64,000 nt of DNA, taken from the NCBI RefSeq assembly GCF_001709345.1, contig NZ_MDTQ01000001.1:2393202-2457201 (forward strand), given 5' to 3'. The stretch is from Terasakiispira papahanaumokuakeensis. GTDB taxonomy: Bacteria > Pseudomonadota > Gammaproteobacteria > Pseudomonadales > Halomonadaceae. Below the pieces are notes generated by a model, which saw only the letters and a program-made list of their open reading frames with translations, ran no database searches and had not been told where the DNA came from. Shown piece by piece: positions 8,783-18,160 of the stretch; within the stretch, counting starts at the first letter, position 1, and each line of letters begins with the position of its first letter. Made by a program: the position numbers and the translations under genes.

Positions 8783-9265
8783 CTATGGCGCGGCTAAAGC
8801 CACATACCGGCCAGAAGCCCGTAAACAACATTGCGCCCCTTGATCCAACGTCATCGTCAACATCAAGCGCCCCCGCCCCTTCGCCTTCACTCGCGCCAAC
8901 ATTTCCGCAATCGAGGCCTCGGGTTGAGGCTGACAACGTAAAACAAAATCATCTGTGACCGGCGCTACAAACTCGGTTTGATGGTGGCTAACCACCACTG
9001 GGCACTCACAACCCGCGGCTCTCAATTGCAAGGTCATAAAACACCAGCCCAGCAGGGTCGACAACGCATTGAGGCCACCGCCAAATCCCGTCCCTTTATC
9101 ATTGACCAGTGGAGAGAGCCGCACCGACATCAACAAGCTACGAGGGTCTTCCCACTGTAATGATTGAATTCCCAAATGAGGTACTAGCGGAATCGAAGTG
9201 CCAACTTCAGCCATAAACGAGGTCAGATCAGCAGTCAGTAATTGCTCATGATGACGGCTCTTCAT
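8783..9265 (-). CDS. YiiD C-terminal-type hotdog thioesterase-like protein
   Basis: A 160-residue single-domain protein resembling the hotdog-fold domain found at the C-terminus of YiiD. The signature LSPLVNDKGTGFGGGLNALSTL occupies about residues 50-72; in this family it forms the central helix and putative acyl-CoA pocket. A VSHHQTEFVAPV strand follows. By family it should act on an acyl-thioester, but no substrate is known. It lies 31 bp downstream of the nitroreductase gene on the same strand, so the two are probably co-transcribed. Confidence 0.8.
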   Translation of the reverse strand: MKSRHHEQLLTADLTSFMAEVGTSIPLVPHLGIQSLQWEDPRSLLMSVRLSPLVNDKGTGFGGGLNALSTLLGWCFMTLQLRAAGCECPVVVSHHQTEFVAPVTDDFVLRCQPQPEASIAEMLARVKAKGRGRLMLTMTLDQGAQCCLRASGRYVALAAP

Positions 9266-9296
9266 CGTTGTTCATCCTCAGCACCACAAGTGCGCC

Positions 9297-9854
9297 TCAA
9301 GACCACTCACTGACAAAATCGTCTGGGTCCAACTCCGGTAGCGGTTTCATGCGCCCTGCCGGTGTTCCCAAATATAAAAAGCCGACGATCGATTCCGAGT
9401 CATTGAGCCCTAAAGCGTGATGAACATGCTCATCAAAAGCCAGCCACCCCGTACGCCAGATACCGGCAAACCCCTTCGCTTGTGCTGCCATCAGAAGGGC
9501 ATGCGCCGCACACCCGGCAGAAAGCTGTTGCTCTATCTCAGGAACTTTAGGATCTTCTTTCGGGCTGGCCACGATGACGACAACCATCGGTGCCCGCAGC
9601 GGCATTTTGCGCATTTTATCCAGCGTCGCATCATCTGAATCGGCATCTTTGGCTTGTTGAGCCGCCACAAACACCTCGCCCAGACGTTCAAGGCCAGGGC
9701 CTGTGCACTGAATAAAACGCCACGGCCTTAAGCTATTATGATCAGGCGCACGTAACGCCGCCTGATAAAGCGTACGCAAAGTATCCGCCGCTGGCGCAGG
9801 CGCCCCCAGCTTGGGGTGAGAGTTACGTTCTAGCAATAACTGCATAGCGTCCAT
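9297..9854 (-). CDS. ydjA: YdjA-type NAD(P)H nitroreductase
   Basis: A 185-residue flavin-dependent reductase, the size of the minimal E. coli YdjA. Family marks are the N-terminal MQLLLERNSHPKLGAPAP, an FMN-contact RAPDHNSLRPWRF block near residue 35, GCAAHALLMAAQAKGFAGIWRTG around 113-136, and a C-terminal GFLYLGTPAG. Such enzymes are homodimers that bind FMN and reduce nitro or quinone-like compounds with NAD(P)H; the natural substrate is unclear. It is first of a two-gene minus-strand unit with the hotdog protein. Confidence 0.9.
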   Translation of the reverse strand: MDAMQLLLERNSHPKLGAPAPAADTLRTLYQAALRAPDHNSLRPWRFIQCTGPGLERLGEVFVAAQQAKDADSDDATLDKMRKMPLRAPMVVVIVASPKEDPKVPEIEQQLSAGCAAHALLMAAQAKGFAGIWRTGWLAFDEHVHHALGLNDSESIVGFLYLGTPAGRMKPLPELDPDDFVSEWS

Positions 9855-9974
9855 GGATCTCTCCCATAATCAATACAGGCAGTTACGGGGATAGTGTTGC
9901 TGCACAGGCAGAGCTGTCGCATACTTCAATCCATCCCCGAAGAAAGATTACGCGTACAAAAAGGGAAGCCTAAC

Positions 9975-10736
9975 ATGACCCTAACGCCTCTGGCAGTTTT
10001 GATACTGGTCCAGCTGGGCTTGATCCTGCTGGGACTGAATATTTTCCAGTGGTTTATTCAACGCCAACTGAAGCGAGAATTGGCTTCACGTCCTGCTGCG
10101 ACAGGCCATGACCAACCCCGTTCAGCGGCTCAAAGCCCATCATTTGACCCGGAACAGGCGCAACTGTATTTGAACCGATTACATCTCAATGCTGAAACCC
10201 TGCAACAATCAGGAGATGAACGCACCACCCTGAGTCAAGAACAACGAGAATTAAGTGAAGCTCTAGCGAGTTTGCTGGGCCTCTCTTTAACCGCCGTCGC
10301 CACAGCGCCGGCAGCAGGTAATGCGGTGGCCGCTGCCTCTCAAAACGAGGCAGCGGCCATTCCTCAAGAAGACCTGACAATGGCATTGGATGACTTGGAG
10401 CCCCCCGAAGACTTTGTCGATGACTTACCTGAAGATGGCGCCGAAGATCTGCCGACAATCCCCGATGATGACCTGATGGGGCTAGATGTCGATTTACCGG
10501 ATGCCCCAGCACAGGAAGAAGATGAGTCTGGCGATTTGCTCTCGCAAGGTGAGCTTGATGATGCCCTGGCAGGGCTCAGCTTGGATAACAGCGCCCCAAT
10601 CACAGAAGAAGACACGAAAAAAGAGAAAGGCGAACTGCCTGAAGATGCCCTCGCGGCCAGCTTGGATGACCTGGATGAGTTTGACTTCGGTCAGTTGGAA
10701 GAAGCCCTAATGAAGGACGACAATAGCAAGCTTTAA
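9975..10736 (+). CDS. Membrane-anchored acidic protein of unknown function
   Basis: I do not recognise this 253-residue protein. It starts at ATG 9975 with AAGGGAAG upstream; a GTG at 9894 would only add an unlikely leader. One hydrophobic helix (about residues 4-24) is followed by a basic stretch (QRQLKREL), which predicts an N-in anchor with a cytoplasmic body by the positive-inside rule. The second half is highly acidic with recurrent L-D-D-L/E-D patterns. It contains LLSQGELDDALAGL, similar to the CheY-binding N-terminal motif of FliM (LSQ-x-EIDALL). No flagellar genes are nearby, so that resemblance may be coincidental. A strong terminator follows. Confidence 0.7.
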   Translation: MTLTPLAVLILVQLGLILLGLNIFQWFIQRQLKRELASRPAATGHDQPRSAAQSPSFDPEQAQLYLNRLHLNAETLQQSGDERTTLSQEQRELSEALASLLGLSLTAVATAPAAGNAVAAASQNEAAAIPQEDLTMALDDLEPPEDFVDDLPEDGAEDLPTIPDDDLMGLDVDLPDAPAQEEDESGDLLSQGELDDALAGLSLDNSAPITEEDTKKEKGELPEDALAASLDDLDEFDFGQLEEALMKDDNSKL

Positions 10737-10760
10737 TGACCCCAACGACATCATCAGATT

Positions 10761-10802
10761 AAGCCACAAGGGCGCCCATTAAGGCGCCCTTGTGGCTTTT
10801 CC
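10761..10802 (+). terminator. Intrinsic terminator after the acidic-protein gene
   Basis: A 16-bp GC-rich stem (AAGCCACAAGGGCGCC / GGCGCCCTTGTGGCTT) with a 6-base loop, followed by a T run, starting 25 bp after the stop codon. Confidence 0.92.
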
Positions 10803-10904
10803 CTATTGTGGCTTTTTATCGTCTCGCTCGTTACCCTAATCGCCCCTTTGGGCGCATGCCTAAGATTGATCCCATCAAAAAAAGATAAGAGATAAAAAAA
10901 ACAC

Positions 10905-12356
10905 ATGCCTCTCAGCTCAACTGGACACTTATCATCCCCTCAACTGCCCCTACGCGCCACAGCCGGCGTTATCTTGTTATTAGCATTGACCTACAGCGTA
11001 TTATCGCCACAATGGCTGACCCTCAACTCCGTGGTGTTAGCGATTGGATTGATGATTACGCTGTGCTTGCTCAGGTTGCCTGTCACCATTGCCCTGATTG
11101 CCTCCGCACTGATCGGCGGGCTGCATAGCGGGCTGGATACTCACCAAGCCATTGCTGCGTTGAATGACAATCTGCTGATCGGTGCTCAAGTCGGCATGAC
11201 TTACATCATGATTGGCGCCTTTGCCGTGGCACTCGCTCGCAGTGGTATTCTGGATCTCTTTGCCATGAAAGTGACCCACATGATGGGGTCTAGCGAAACC
11301 CACACTCATGGTCGAGTGAAATGGTTTTTATATGGCGTTTTTATGCTGTGCTCGGTGTTATCACAAAATGCCGTGCCCGTTCATATCGCCTTTATCCCGG
11401 TGATGATTCCACCATTATTAGGTATTTTTAACCGTTTACGGATTGATCGCCGCGCCGTGGCTTGTATTTTAGCCTGTGCCATCAGCAGTAGTTACTTACT
11501 CCTGCCAACCGGATTCGGGGCGATTTACCTGAACGAAATTTTGCTCGAAAACGTGAACAAAGTGGGAGCCGATCAAGGGCTCAATGTCACCGCCAGCATG
11601 GTGCCTCAAGCGATGTTCTTACCAGTGATGGGGATTATCACCGGTATGTTGGTTGCTTTATTCGTCACTTACCGCAAACCTCGTGACTACAAAGCGACGC
11701 CTGATATTCATCCAACACCACCGCAAGCACGCCGCTTAAGCATGCCGCAGCTGGTCATGACAATTTTGGCCATTGGTGTGGCTTTGGTCTGCCAGATTTA
11801 TTTTGACTCACTATTAGTCGGCAGCATGATCGGATTCATGCTATTGGCTTTTGCTGGCATCTTCCGCTGGGATGAGCAGGATGATGTGTTTACCCAAGGC
11901 ATGCGGATGATGGTACAGATCAGTGTCATTATCACCATTGCCTCGGGTTTTGCCGGTGTGCTCGAAGCCACCGGTGAAATCCAACCGCTGGTCTCGGCGG
12001 CGGCCAGTTGGATTGGTGATAATCGGCCATTAGCCGCTGCTTTAATGCTGCTGGTCGGCTTATTTATTACCATTGGCTTTGGTGACTCTTTCGCCAGTGT
12101 GCCGATTCTAGCTCCGATTTATATTCCACTGGCCCTAACCTTAGGTTTCTCGCCGATGGCCACAGTGGCCTTACTGGGGGCTTCGGCGGCGCTGGGCGAT
12201 GCGGGCTCACCCGCCTCAACCATTACCCTAGGGGCAACATCAGGTCTTAATGCCGATGGACAACATGATCATGTGCGAGATTCAGTGATCCCCACCTTTA
12301 TGCATGCGAACTTTGGCATGATCGTGTTTGCCTGGGTGGCAGCGATGATACTGTAA
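10905..12356 (+). CDS. Na+/H+ antiporter-family permease (YuiF/NhaC-like)
   Basis: A 483-residue polytopic protein with about 11-12 hydrophobic segments. It has the ion-transporter-superfamily pattern of two repeats with broken-helix motifs, for example SQNAVPVHIAFIPVMIPPLL near residue 153 and GFGDSFASVPILAPIYIPLAL near 390. The stretch LGASAALGDAGSPASTITLGAT is characteristic of the COG2056 YuiF group, annotated as Na+/H+ antiporter or predicted amino-acid (histidine) transporter. The substrate cannot be told from sequence. It stands alone between a terminator and a convergent MFS gene. Confidence 0.8.
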   Translation: MPLSSTGHLSSPQLPLRATAGVILLLALTYSVLSPQWLTLNSVVLAIGLMITLCLLRLPVTIALIASALIGGLHSGLDTHQAIAALNDNLLIGAQVGMTYIMIGAFAVALARSGILDLFAMKVTHMMGSSETHTHGRVKWFLYGVFMLCSVLSQNAVPVHIAFIPVMIPPLLGIFNRLRIDRRAVACILACAISSSYLLLPTGFGAIYLNEILLENVNKVGADQGLNVTASMVPQAMFLPVMGIITGMLVALFVTYRKPRDYKATPDIHPTPPQARRLSMPQLVMTILAIGVALVCQIYFDSLLVGSMIGFMLLAFAGIFRWDEQDDVFTQGMRMMVQISVIITIASGFAGVLEATGEIQPLVSAAASWIGDNRPLAAALMLLVGLFITIGFGDSFASVPILAPIYIPLALTLGFSPMATVALLGASAALGDAGSPASTITLGATSGLNADGQHDHVRDSVIPTFMHANFGMIVFAWVAAMIL

Positions 12357-12441
12357 CCTCCCCCAGGCCCGGTAATCCCCCCAAAAGTAACACCGCTCAG
12401 ACGTGATAACCCGCGCTTGAGCATATATGACTGCGCACTGA

Positions 12442-12468
12442 ATGGGCATGCCAAACAGGCATGCCCAT
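12442..12468. terminator. Inverted repeat between convergent transporter genes
   Basis: A perfect 11-bp inverted repeat (ATGGGCATGCC / GGCATGCCCAT) with a 5-base loop. It lies 85 bp after the antiporter stop and immediately beyond the MFS stop, and probably acts as a shared terminator. There is no clear T run on either side. Confidence 0.55.
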
Positions 12469-12470
12469 CG

Positions 12471-13667
12471 TTATACTTTGACATTCCTTCCCGCAGGCAG
12501 CGAGACCACCAGTTCAACCAAAAGAATCGCAGCCAGAATCAGAATCGGGATATGCCACTCCCCTGTGCGCTGATAGATCACGCCAACCAACAGCGGCCCT
12601 GCAACAGCGAGCAGATAGCCCACAGTCTGTGCCATTGCCGAAATTCGAGTAGCCGCATCGACGCTGGACGCCTTGGCAACAAACAAGAAAGCCCCCAATG
12701 ATGGACCAGCCCCTTGTCCAAAGCCCAACAGTGCAGCCCAGAGGATGGCGCTACCTCTTGGGGCATACATCAAACCTAGCGTGCCAGCCAGGCAAGTGAG
12801 CACCGTCATCACGATGTAAAGTTGCTGGTCAGTGCGGCGAGAAGCCAATAAAGGCGTGACGAAGCTACCCACCATCAAGCAAACCTGCGAAATGGAAAAA
12901 ATCATCGCAGCATCAATCGGTGTAACGCCGCGATCAATCAGGATAGTCGGCATCCAAGGCAGAAATACGTACAGATTGAGTGCCTGTAAACCGAAGAACA
13001 AGGTGATCGACCAGGCCGTGCGATTGCCATAAACATTGACGGTAGCGCTTGAAACGCTCCCCAGGTTATCGACGACTGCCGCACGCCTTAACTGAGGTAG
13101 CCAAAGCAGCAACGCAAGGAAAGCAGGAAGGGCCCAAAGACCCAGCGTATGATAGGCCGCTGCGGTGTTCTCCCCCATCCACTGAAACAGAGGGAAAGAG
13201 CCGCTGGCGCCTAATACCGCACCGACACCCAGCATCAGGGCATAGATGCCCATCACCATCCCCATGCGCTGTGGTCCGAAGCGCTTGCGCGCCAGCGCGG
13301 GCATGACGACATTCATCACGGCGATGCCAGCACTGCCGATCACTGTACCCAGAATCAAAGCCGTTTCACCGAACCAGCGCACACCACACCCCAAGCAAAG
13401 CAGCAACAACGCCAGAAACAAAGTACGCTCCTCGCCGAGCCAGCGACGCAGGTGAACGCCTGGGATCGAAAAAATACCCAACAGTGCCAACGGCAGCGTC
13501 GTCACCAGCAGGGTCGATGCAAACCCTAATTCCAAATGAGTCAGCAGCGGCCCAACCGTGGCAAAGATCAGACGCAAGTTCAAAGCCGCCAGCACAAACC
13601 CCATCCACAGCCATACGGTAGACGCTGTGTTATCCATTGATCGTGTTGAGTCAATCGTCATACTCAT
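12471..13667 (-). CDS. MFS transporter, CynX/NimT type
   Basis: A 398-residue major facilitator protein with about 12 membrane segments. The N-terminal FVLAALNLRLIFATVGPLL and the later FFGLQALNLYVFLPWMPTILIDRG are typical of the CynX/NimT (cyanate/nitroimidazole) branch. Its start overlaps the stop of the preceding MFS gene by four bases (ATGA) and has AAGG 7 bases upstream. It is therefore the last gene of the receptor-methyltransferase-MFS-MFS operon. By context I infer export or import of a siderophore or its breakdown product, but the family does not specify the cargo. Confidence 0.85.
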   Translation of the reverse strand: MSMTIDSTRSMDNTASTVWLWMGFVLAALNLRLIFATVGPLLTHLELGFASTLLVTTLPLALLGIFSIPGVHLRRWLGEERTLFLALLLLCLGCGVRWFGETALILGTVIGSAGIAVMNVVMPALARKRFGPQRMGMVMGIYALMLGVGAVLGASGSFPLFQWMGENTAAAYHTLGLWALPAFLALLLWLPQLRRAAVVDNLGSVSSATVNVYGNRTAWSITLFFGLQALNLYVFLPWMPTILIDRGVTPIDAAMIFSISQVCLMVGSFVTPLLASRRTDQQLYIVMTVLTCLAGTLGLMYAPRGSAILWAALLGFGQGAGPSLGAFLFVAKASSVDAATRISAMAQTVGYLLAVAGPLLVGVIYQRTGEWHIPILILAAILLVELVVSLPAGRNVKV

Positions 13668-14926
13668 GGCCGCACCTTGAAACGTTCATCGCGGTGAATA
13701 AAAATGCGATCACGGCTATACCATGCCAGCAGGCATACAAGCCCCAACGCGACCGACAACCCCACCAGTAATCCACCGTAACCCAGTCGATCTAACAAAA
13801 TGCCCGCCAACAAAGGCGCCGTGGTGCGAGAAGCCACAAAGAGGCTGGATTGCAAGCCGTAGTCCAACGCGGCCAAATGCTGTCGTGCATGATTCATCAT
13901 CAGACCGAACAACAGCCCTGAAGTCGCCCCCATCGCTAACGCTAAGGCCATGGCCGTTACCATCAACGCCGCCTTACCCCAGTCACCTATCACCACCACT
14001 ACCAACGCAATCATCACCAGCAGGTTGAGCACAGCAAACAATGGCAAGGCGGTTCTTGCGCCGATGGTTTTGATAATCGGACCCGCCATCATACTGGCCA
14101 CGGCAGCTACTAAGCCTCCGCCTACCCCAATGCTCCAGGCAATCTGCTCCTGAGCGAAGCCATGATCCAGCATCAAGGGTTTCAGGTAGATCCAGACAGC
14201 GCCTATCGCCGGGAAATAGAACAGCAACAGCCATATCCAGACTCGGTGCTCGGCGGTACGGAAATAGCTAATCCAGGCCTTCACGCCAGCACGGGTCACC
14301 TGACCCACATCCAGCGCATCTTCATCACCGCGATCTGTCGCCAGCCAAGGCAACAACAAGAGGCTGAGCAAAATGCTGGCCGACAATATAGCGAAGGGCC
14401 ATGCCCAACCCAGCCGTGCATGCAGCACCAACATCACCCCGCCCCCGACAATGGCGGCCAAGGATGCCGCCACCGAACGAACCGCTCCGGCGCGAATACG
14501 TTCCGATTCGGGAAGCAACCTGATCGCCAACGCATTGACCGGCACATCCACCCAGGTACCCAGCAAGCTCGCCAACATAGCCAGTGCGAACAGCTGTAGA
14601 TAGGGCGTATCAGCAAGATCGTTGCTCGCCAAAAGCGCCAGCGCCACTGCATACAAAACGCCCAGCAAGATGCCCCAGTGTTTGTAATTGGCCGCCCCCA
14701 GCCGCCAACGATCAACCGGGGTGGCCAGGATGAACTTAAAGACAGCCGGCAGGCCTGCCAGCTGTAGCAAGCCGATTTCCGTACCGCTCCAGCCGTGCTC
14801 GCGCATGACCAACGGTAGACCGACGAACATGTAGATAATGGGTGCAGTCAACACGAGGTTGAGCCAGCCAATCAGCAACTGCTGGGGCCACCAAGAGCGC
14901 GAGGCCATCATTGCTGTCGTGCTCAT
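13664..14926 (-). CDS. RhtX/FptX-type siderophore MFS transporter
   Basis: A 420-residue major facilitator protein with about 12 membrane segments and the RhtX/FptX/YbtX character (LPLVMREHGWSGTEIGLLQLAGLPAVFKF near the N-terminus, FKFILATPVDRW around residue 65). RhtX and FptX carry rhizobactin and ferri-pyochelin across the inner membrane; YbtX belongs to the same group. The start has GGAGG five bases upstream and overlaps the methyltransferase stop by ATGA. Its place directly behind a TonB receptor and methyltransferase supports a role in iron-siderophore uptake. Confidence 0.86.
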   Translation of the reverse strand: MSTTAMMASRSWWPQQLLIGWLNLVLTAPIIYMFVGLPLVMREHGWSGTEIGLLQLAGLPAVFKFILATPVDRWRLGAANYKHWGILLGVLYAVALALLASNDLADTPYLQLFALAMLASLLGTWVDVPVNALAIRLLPESERIRAGAVRSVAASLAAIVGGGVMLVLHARLGWAWPFAILSASILLSLLLLPWLATDRGDEDALDVGQVTRAGVKAWISYFRTAEHRVWIWLLLFYFPAIGAVWIYLKPLMLDHGFAQEQIAWSIGVGGGLVAAVASMMAGPIIKTIGARTALPLFAVLNLLVMIALVVVVIGDWGKAALMVTAMALALAMGATSGLLFGLMMNHARQHLAALDYGLQSSLFVASRTTAPLLAGILLDRLGYGGLLVGLSVALGLVCLLAWYSRDRIFIHRDERFKVRP

Positions 14927-15951
14927 GGGCGCCTCCCCATGTGAAGGCAGACCGGTGCCATCGGGAAATCAACATGGCCTAGCGATTGGATCTCGGTCAA
15001 ACCCGCCTTGGCCATCATCCGGGCGATCTCTCCCGGTTGTGGCAGCAGATTGCCGCGCAGGGCCACCGTGCCATAAAAGGGCAACACACGCGCCGCCATG
15101 GCAGGATCATCGACCTGCTCGGCATGCGCCAACAGCAACAGGCCACCAGGATTTAAGGCCGCTGTAGCCTTGCGTACCAGCGCCTCCGGATCGTGCAGGA
15201 AATGTAGGACTGCGGAGCACCAGATCAGGTCGTAGCCATTACCAATATCGTCCGTGTTCAGGTCGCAGCCCAATCCCTGTAGGCGATCGGCCAACCCGGC
15301 GGCCTGAATATTCTCTTGCGCCACTTCGGCGGCTTCCGGTTGGTCGCACAAGACACCGCGCCAACCTGGCAAACGTTGTGCCAGTGCAATACCGACATGC
15401 CCCGGACCGCCGCCCAGATCTAGCAGGCAGCCCGCTTCAGGCAGAGGCGGTAAGGTGTCAATCAGGCGCAGTACTGCCGGTACCGTTACCGCACGCTGCT
15501 CCTGCCCGATCTGCTCGCGCGCGGCTTGGGCCCAGCTTCCTTGAGGCGCCGCCTGGCCCTTTGAATCAAAGCCGTAACGCAGTAGCGTTTGCCATTGCCC
15601 AGCGAACCGAGTCAGGAAACGAGCGCGATATAACCAGCCTTGAGAACAATGCTCACCGGCGTCATCGACAAAGTAGCGCAAGGCCAGTGGCGATGTGACA
15701 TAGCGCGGCTGGACAGAAACATCGACCGGCAACTGCCGCGACAACAGCTCCAGGCTCCATAACAAGTCCAGCCAGAGGGAGGTCGCCGTCAGATCCAGCT
15801 TCAGGTCCTGGGCTACGGTGCCAGCATCAGCAGGCTGACGCAGCCGATCAAACAGCCCCAAGACCAAGGCTTGCTCCAGTGCCTGAGTCTGAATCGGCGC
15901 AGCGGCGATGTTCCAGAACGGCTGCAAGGGGTGAGAGGTATGAAAGTTCAT
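14923..15951 (-). CDS. SAM-dependent methyltransferase in the siderophore operon
   Basis: A 342-residue class I methyltransferase of the two-domain O-methyltransferase type. An N-terminal winged-helix dimerisation region is followed by the SAM-binding motif LLDLGGGPGHVGIALAQ near residue 176, then LCDQPE and a LLAHAEQVDD motif. The ATG at 15951 is preferred to a GTG at 15966 because GAGGGCAAGG lies just upstream. Enzymes of this type methylate hydroxyl groups of aromatic or polyketide-like small molecules. Its substrate is unknown. Being embedded between a TonB receptor and a siderophore carrier, it probably acts on an imported ligand. No assembly-line enzymes are in view. Confidence 0.85.
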   Translation of the reverse strand: MNFHTSHPLQPFWNIAAAPIQTQALEQALVLGLFDRLRQPADAGTVAQDLKLDLTATSLWLDLLWSLELLSRQLPVDVSVQPRYVTSPLALRYFVDDAGEHCSQGWLYRARFLTRFAGQWQTLLRYGFDSKGQAAPQGSWAQAAREQIGQEQRAVTVPAVLRLIDTLPPLPEAGCLLDLGGGPGHVGIALAQRLPGWRGVLCDQPEAAEVAQENIQAAGLADRLQGLGCDLNTDDIGNGYDLIWCSAVLHFLHDPEALVRKATAALNPGGLLLLAHAEQVDDPAMAARVLPFYGTVALRGNLLPQPGEIARMMAKAGLTEIQSLGHVDFPMAPVCLHMGRRP

Positions 15952-15962
15952 GGTCCTTGCCC

Positions 15963-17987
15963 TCACATCCGCCAGGTCAGCCGCATACCCACTTCACGGG
16001 GCGGGCTGTAAACTGTGACAAAACCGTTCTGGTAGCCCACGGCATCATAGGTTTTGTTCGCTGCATTATTCGTGTAAGCAGCAATTTCCCAAGTGTCCCA
16101 CTGATATCCGGCCACCAGGTCGATCAAGCCAAAGCCACTGCGCTTGTAGCGGTTTTCAGCATCCAGATAAACCTTGCTCGTGCCGCGCACCTGAGCCTGC
16201 GCGTACCAGTCTTGCGGCGCGTCATAGCGAATACCGAGGTAGCCGGTCAGGTCTGGTGCGAACGGGTTACGATGGCCAGCGTAGTCCGCCGTACCGTCGC
16301 TGAAGTGATCAAAGCGGGTCCGGTTCCATGCCAGCCCTCCCTTGAGCTGCCAGCCATGACCCAGCAAGTAGTCCACATCAAATTCGATGCCTTTAGATTG
16401 GGCCGTCGCGGCGCTGGTGATATACATGACGCCAGGCATGGGCATCTGCATCACCTGCATGTCGTCGATATCCATGAAGTAGGCCGCCAATGAATAGCGC
16501 AGTCGCTTGTCCATCGCCCAGCCCTTGACCCCCATTTCATAGGACCAGTTCTTCTCCGGCTCGAAAGCGGCGTAATCGGTTGCTGCTGACAAAGCATTAA
16601 AGCCACCAGCACGGATACCTCGGCTCACGCTGACATACCACTGGTGCTCGGGCGCAAACTGATACTGAAGCGCGAGTTTGGGTGAGAAATGCGTCCAATC
16701 TCGATCCTGCTTTGATGCCCCCTGAGGGTCGATCTCGACCTCGTTGCGTTCAACGCGCGCACCGGCAGCAAGGCGCCAGGTGTCGCTCAGCGGAATATTC
16801 CAGTGCGTGAACAGCGCGACTGCACGGCTCTTCTGATCGGCACGCAAATCTTCCAGCGTCATCATGCGACGCCCTATGTTCTGCAGATCGTTGTCGCTTC
16901 GGTCCGCATAGACGCCCGCGAGCCAGTCCGTCGTGCCCAGCTGGCCCTCCAACCGAAATTCTTGTGATAGCGTGCGCAGCTGATGATTGCGCCGGATGTG
17001 CATGATGTCCGCCGCAGTGAAGTCGGTATCCTGCTGAATGTCGTCGGTGAAATCACTCCATGCCGTGATCGACCGCAGCCGCAGGTTGGAATCAAAGGCA
17101 TGCGAGGCGTTCAACGATAACGATTGTCCCTTGGATTGGTTCCAGCTCGATGTACCGGATGCAACCTGCTTGCGAGGCGCAGTGGGCGCCCCCCACAGCG
17201 CTGCGCCGTCGTCGTAGTCCTGCCTCGCATAACGCAGCACCAGATCAGTCGCCGCACTGGGGGTCCAGCGCAAACCCAACTTTAGGTTGCGCGGTTCACG
17301 GTCGTCTTCCTGACCACCGGAATAAACATTGTCGATGAAGCCGTCCTGCTTCAACCAAGCACCGGAGAGACTAGCGTACAGAGTGTCTTCCACCAGCGGT
17401 CGGCTCAGCGAGAAACGGACACCCCGTTTATCTCGACTGCCAAGGTCTGTAGAGACACTGGTACGCGGTGTGTTGTCCATCGGCATACTGTGAATAGCGA
17501 TTACGCCAGCTTCGGCGTTGCGCCCATAAAGAGTGGACTGAGGCCCACGTAGAACTTCGATGCGATCCACATCCAGCATGGCATCATCAAAACCTTGCGC
17601 AGTATGTGTCGGCACGTCATCTACCAGCAGCAACGTCGAAGTCGAAAAGGTGTTGAAATTGGCCGTTAACCCACGCATAACCGGTGAGTTCAATCCCGCC
17701 TGTCCGAATGGCTGGAACGATAGGCCCGGTATCCGCCCCTCCAACTGCGCCATCCTCTCGATGCCAGATTGTTCGAGATCCATCCCGTCGATCACCGCGA
17801 CACTGGCCGGTACCTGCTCTAATGCGCGTGCGGTCTTATCGGCAGTCACGGTGATGGCGGACAGCTCCTCAACAGGATCGTCTGCCGTCGAAGTAGCCGT
17901 ATCCTCGGCGGTTGCCATGGCAGGCAACACCAGTATCGGCAATGTCATCAGGAGGGCGCGATGGAAGGCGCCAAGTTCGTCATTCAT
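15963..17987 (-). CDS. TonB-dependent siderophore receptor, FyuA-like
   Basis: A 674-residue outer-membrane receptor, nearly the length of the yersiniabactin/pesticin receptor FyuA. The signal peptide (about residues 1-27) is followed by a TonB-box-like AITVTADK. The plug carries the typical VRGLTANFNTFSTSTLLLVDDVP and DRIEVLRGPQSTLYGRNAEAGVIAI motifs, and the barrel ends in an aromatic-rich MRLTWRM. The family imports ferric siderophores with TonB-ExbB energy. It is first of a four-gene minus-strand operon and is divergent from the AraC-type regulator, with a possible Fur site between. Confidence 0.92.
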   Translation of the reverse strand: MNDELGAFHRALLMTLPILVLPAMATAEDTATSTADDPVEELSAITVTADKTARALEQVPASVAVIDGMDLEQSGIERMAQLEGRIPGLSFQPFGQAGLNSPVMRGLTANFNTFSTSTLLLVDDVPTHTAQGFDDAMLDVDRIEVLRGPQSTLYGRNAEAGVIAIHSMPMDNTPRTSVSTDLGSRDKRGVRFSLSRPLVEDTLYASLSGAWLKQDGFIDNVYSGGQEDDREPRNLKLGLRWTPSAATDLVLRYARQDYDDGAALWGAPTAPRKQVASGTSSWNQSKGQSLSLNASHAFDSNLRLRSITAWSDFTDDIQQDTDFTAADIMHIRRNHQLRTLSQEFRLEGQLGTTDWLAGVYADRSDNDLQNIGRRMMTLEDLRADQKSRAVALFTHWNIPLSDTWRLAAGARVERNEVEIDPQGASKQDRDWTHFSPKLALQYQFAPEHQWYVSVSRGIRAGGFNALSAATDYAAFEPEKNWSYEMGVKGWAMDKRLRYSLAAYFMDIDDMQVMQMPMPGVMYITSAATAQSKGIEFDVDYLLGHGWQLKGGLAWNRTRFDHFSDGTADYAGHRNPFAPDLTGYLGIRYDAPQDWYAQAQVRGTSKVYLDAENRYKRSGFGLIDLVAGYQWDTWEIAAYTNNAANKTYDAVGYQNGFVTVYSPPREVGMRLTWRM

Positions 17988-18056
17988 GAGATAACCCAGT
18001 TAAAAATGCAGATGAAGAGGCGCTAATTCGCCTGAGAGTCACTATAACTTCCAGAC

Positions 18057-18075
18057 GAAAATGGGTATCATTTGA
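18057..18075. promoter_or_regulatory. Possible Fur box between receptor and regulator
   Basis: GAAAATGGGTATCATTTGA matches 12 of 19 positions of the Fur consensus GATAATGATAATCATTATC. It lies in the 173-bp divergent intergenic region between the receptor and the AraC-type gene, where an iron-responsive operator is expected. The match is moderate. Confidence 0.45.
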
Positions 18076-18160
18076 GTTTTAGGCGATCTGGATTTTTTCT
18101 TTGGCATTTCGGAGTCAAGCCATCTCCCAACAAGGAGAAAGCCAACCCCCAGGAGGCGGA

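Noticed and set aside
10865-10877. TTGAT-CCC-ATCAA palindrome upstream of the antiporter gene
   Set aside because: The half-sites are right for FNR/Anr but the spacer is three bases instead of four, so it is unlikely to bind.
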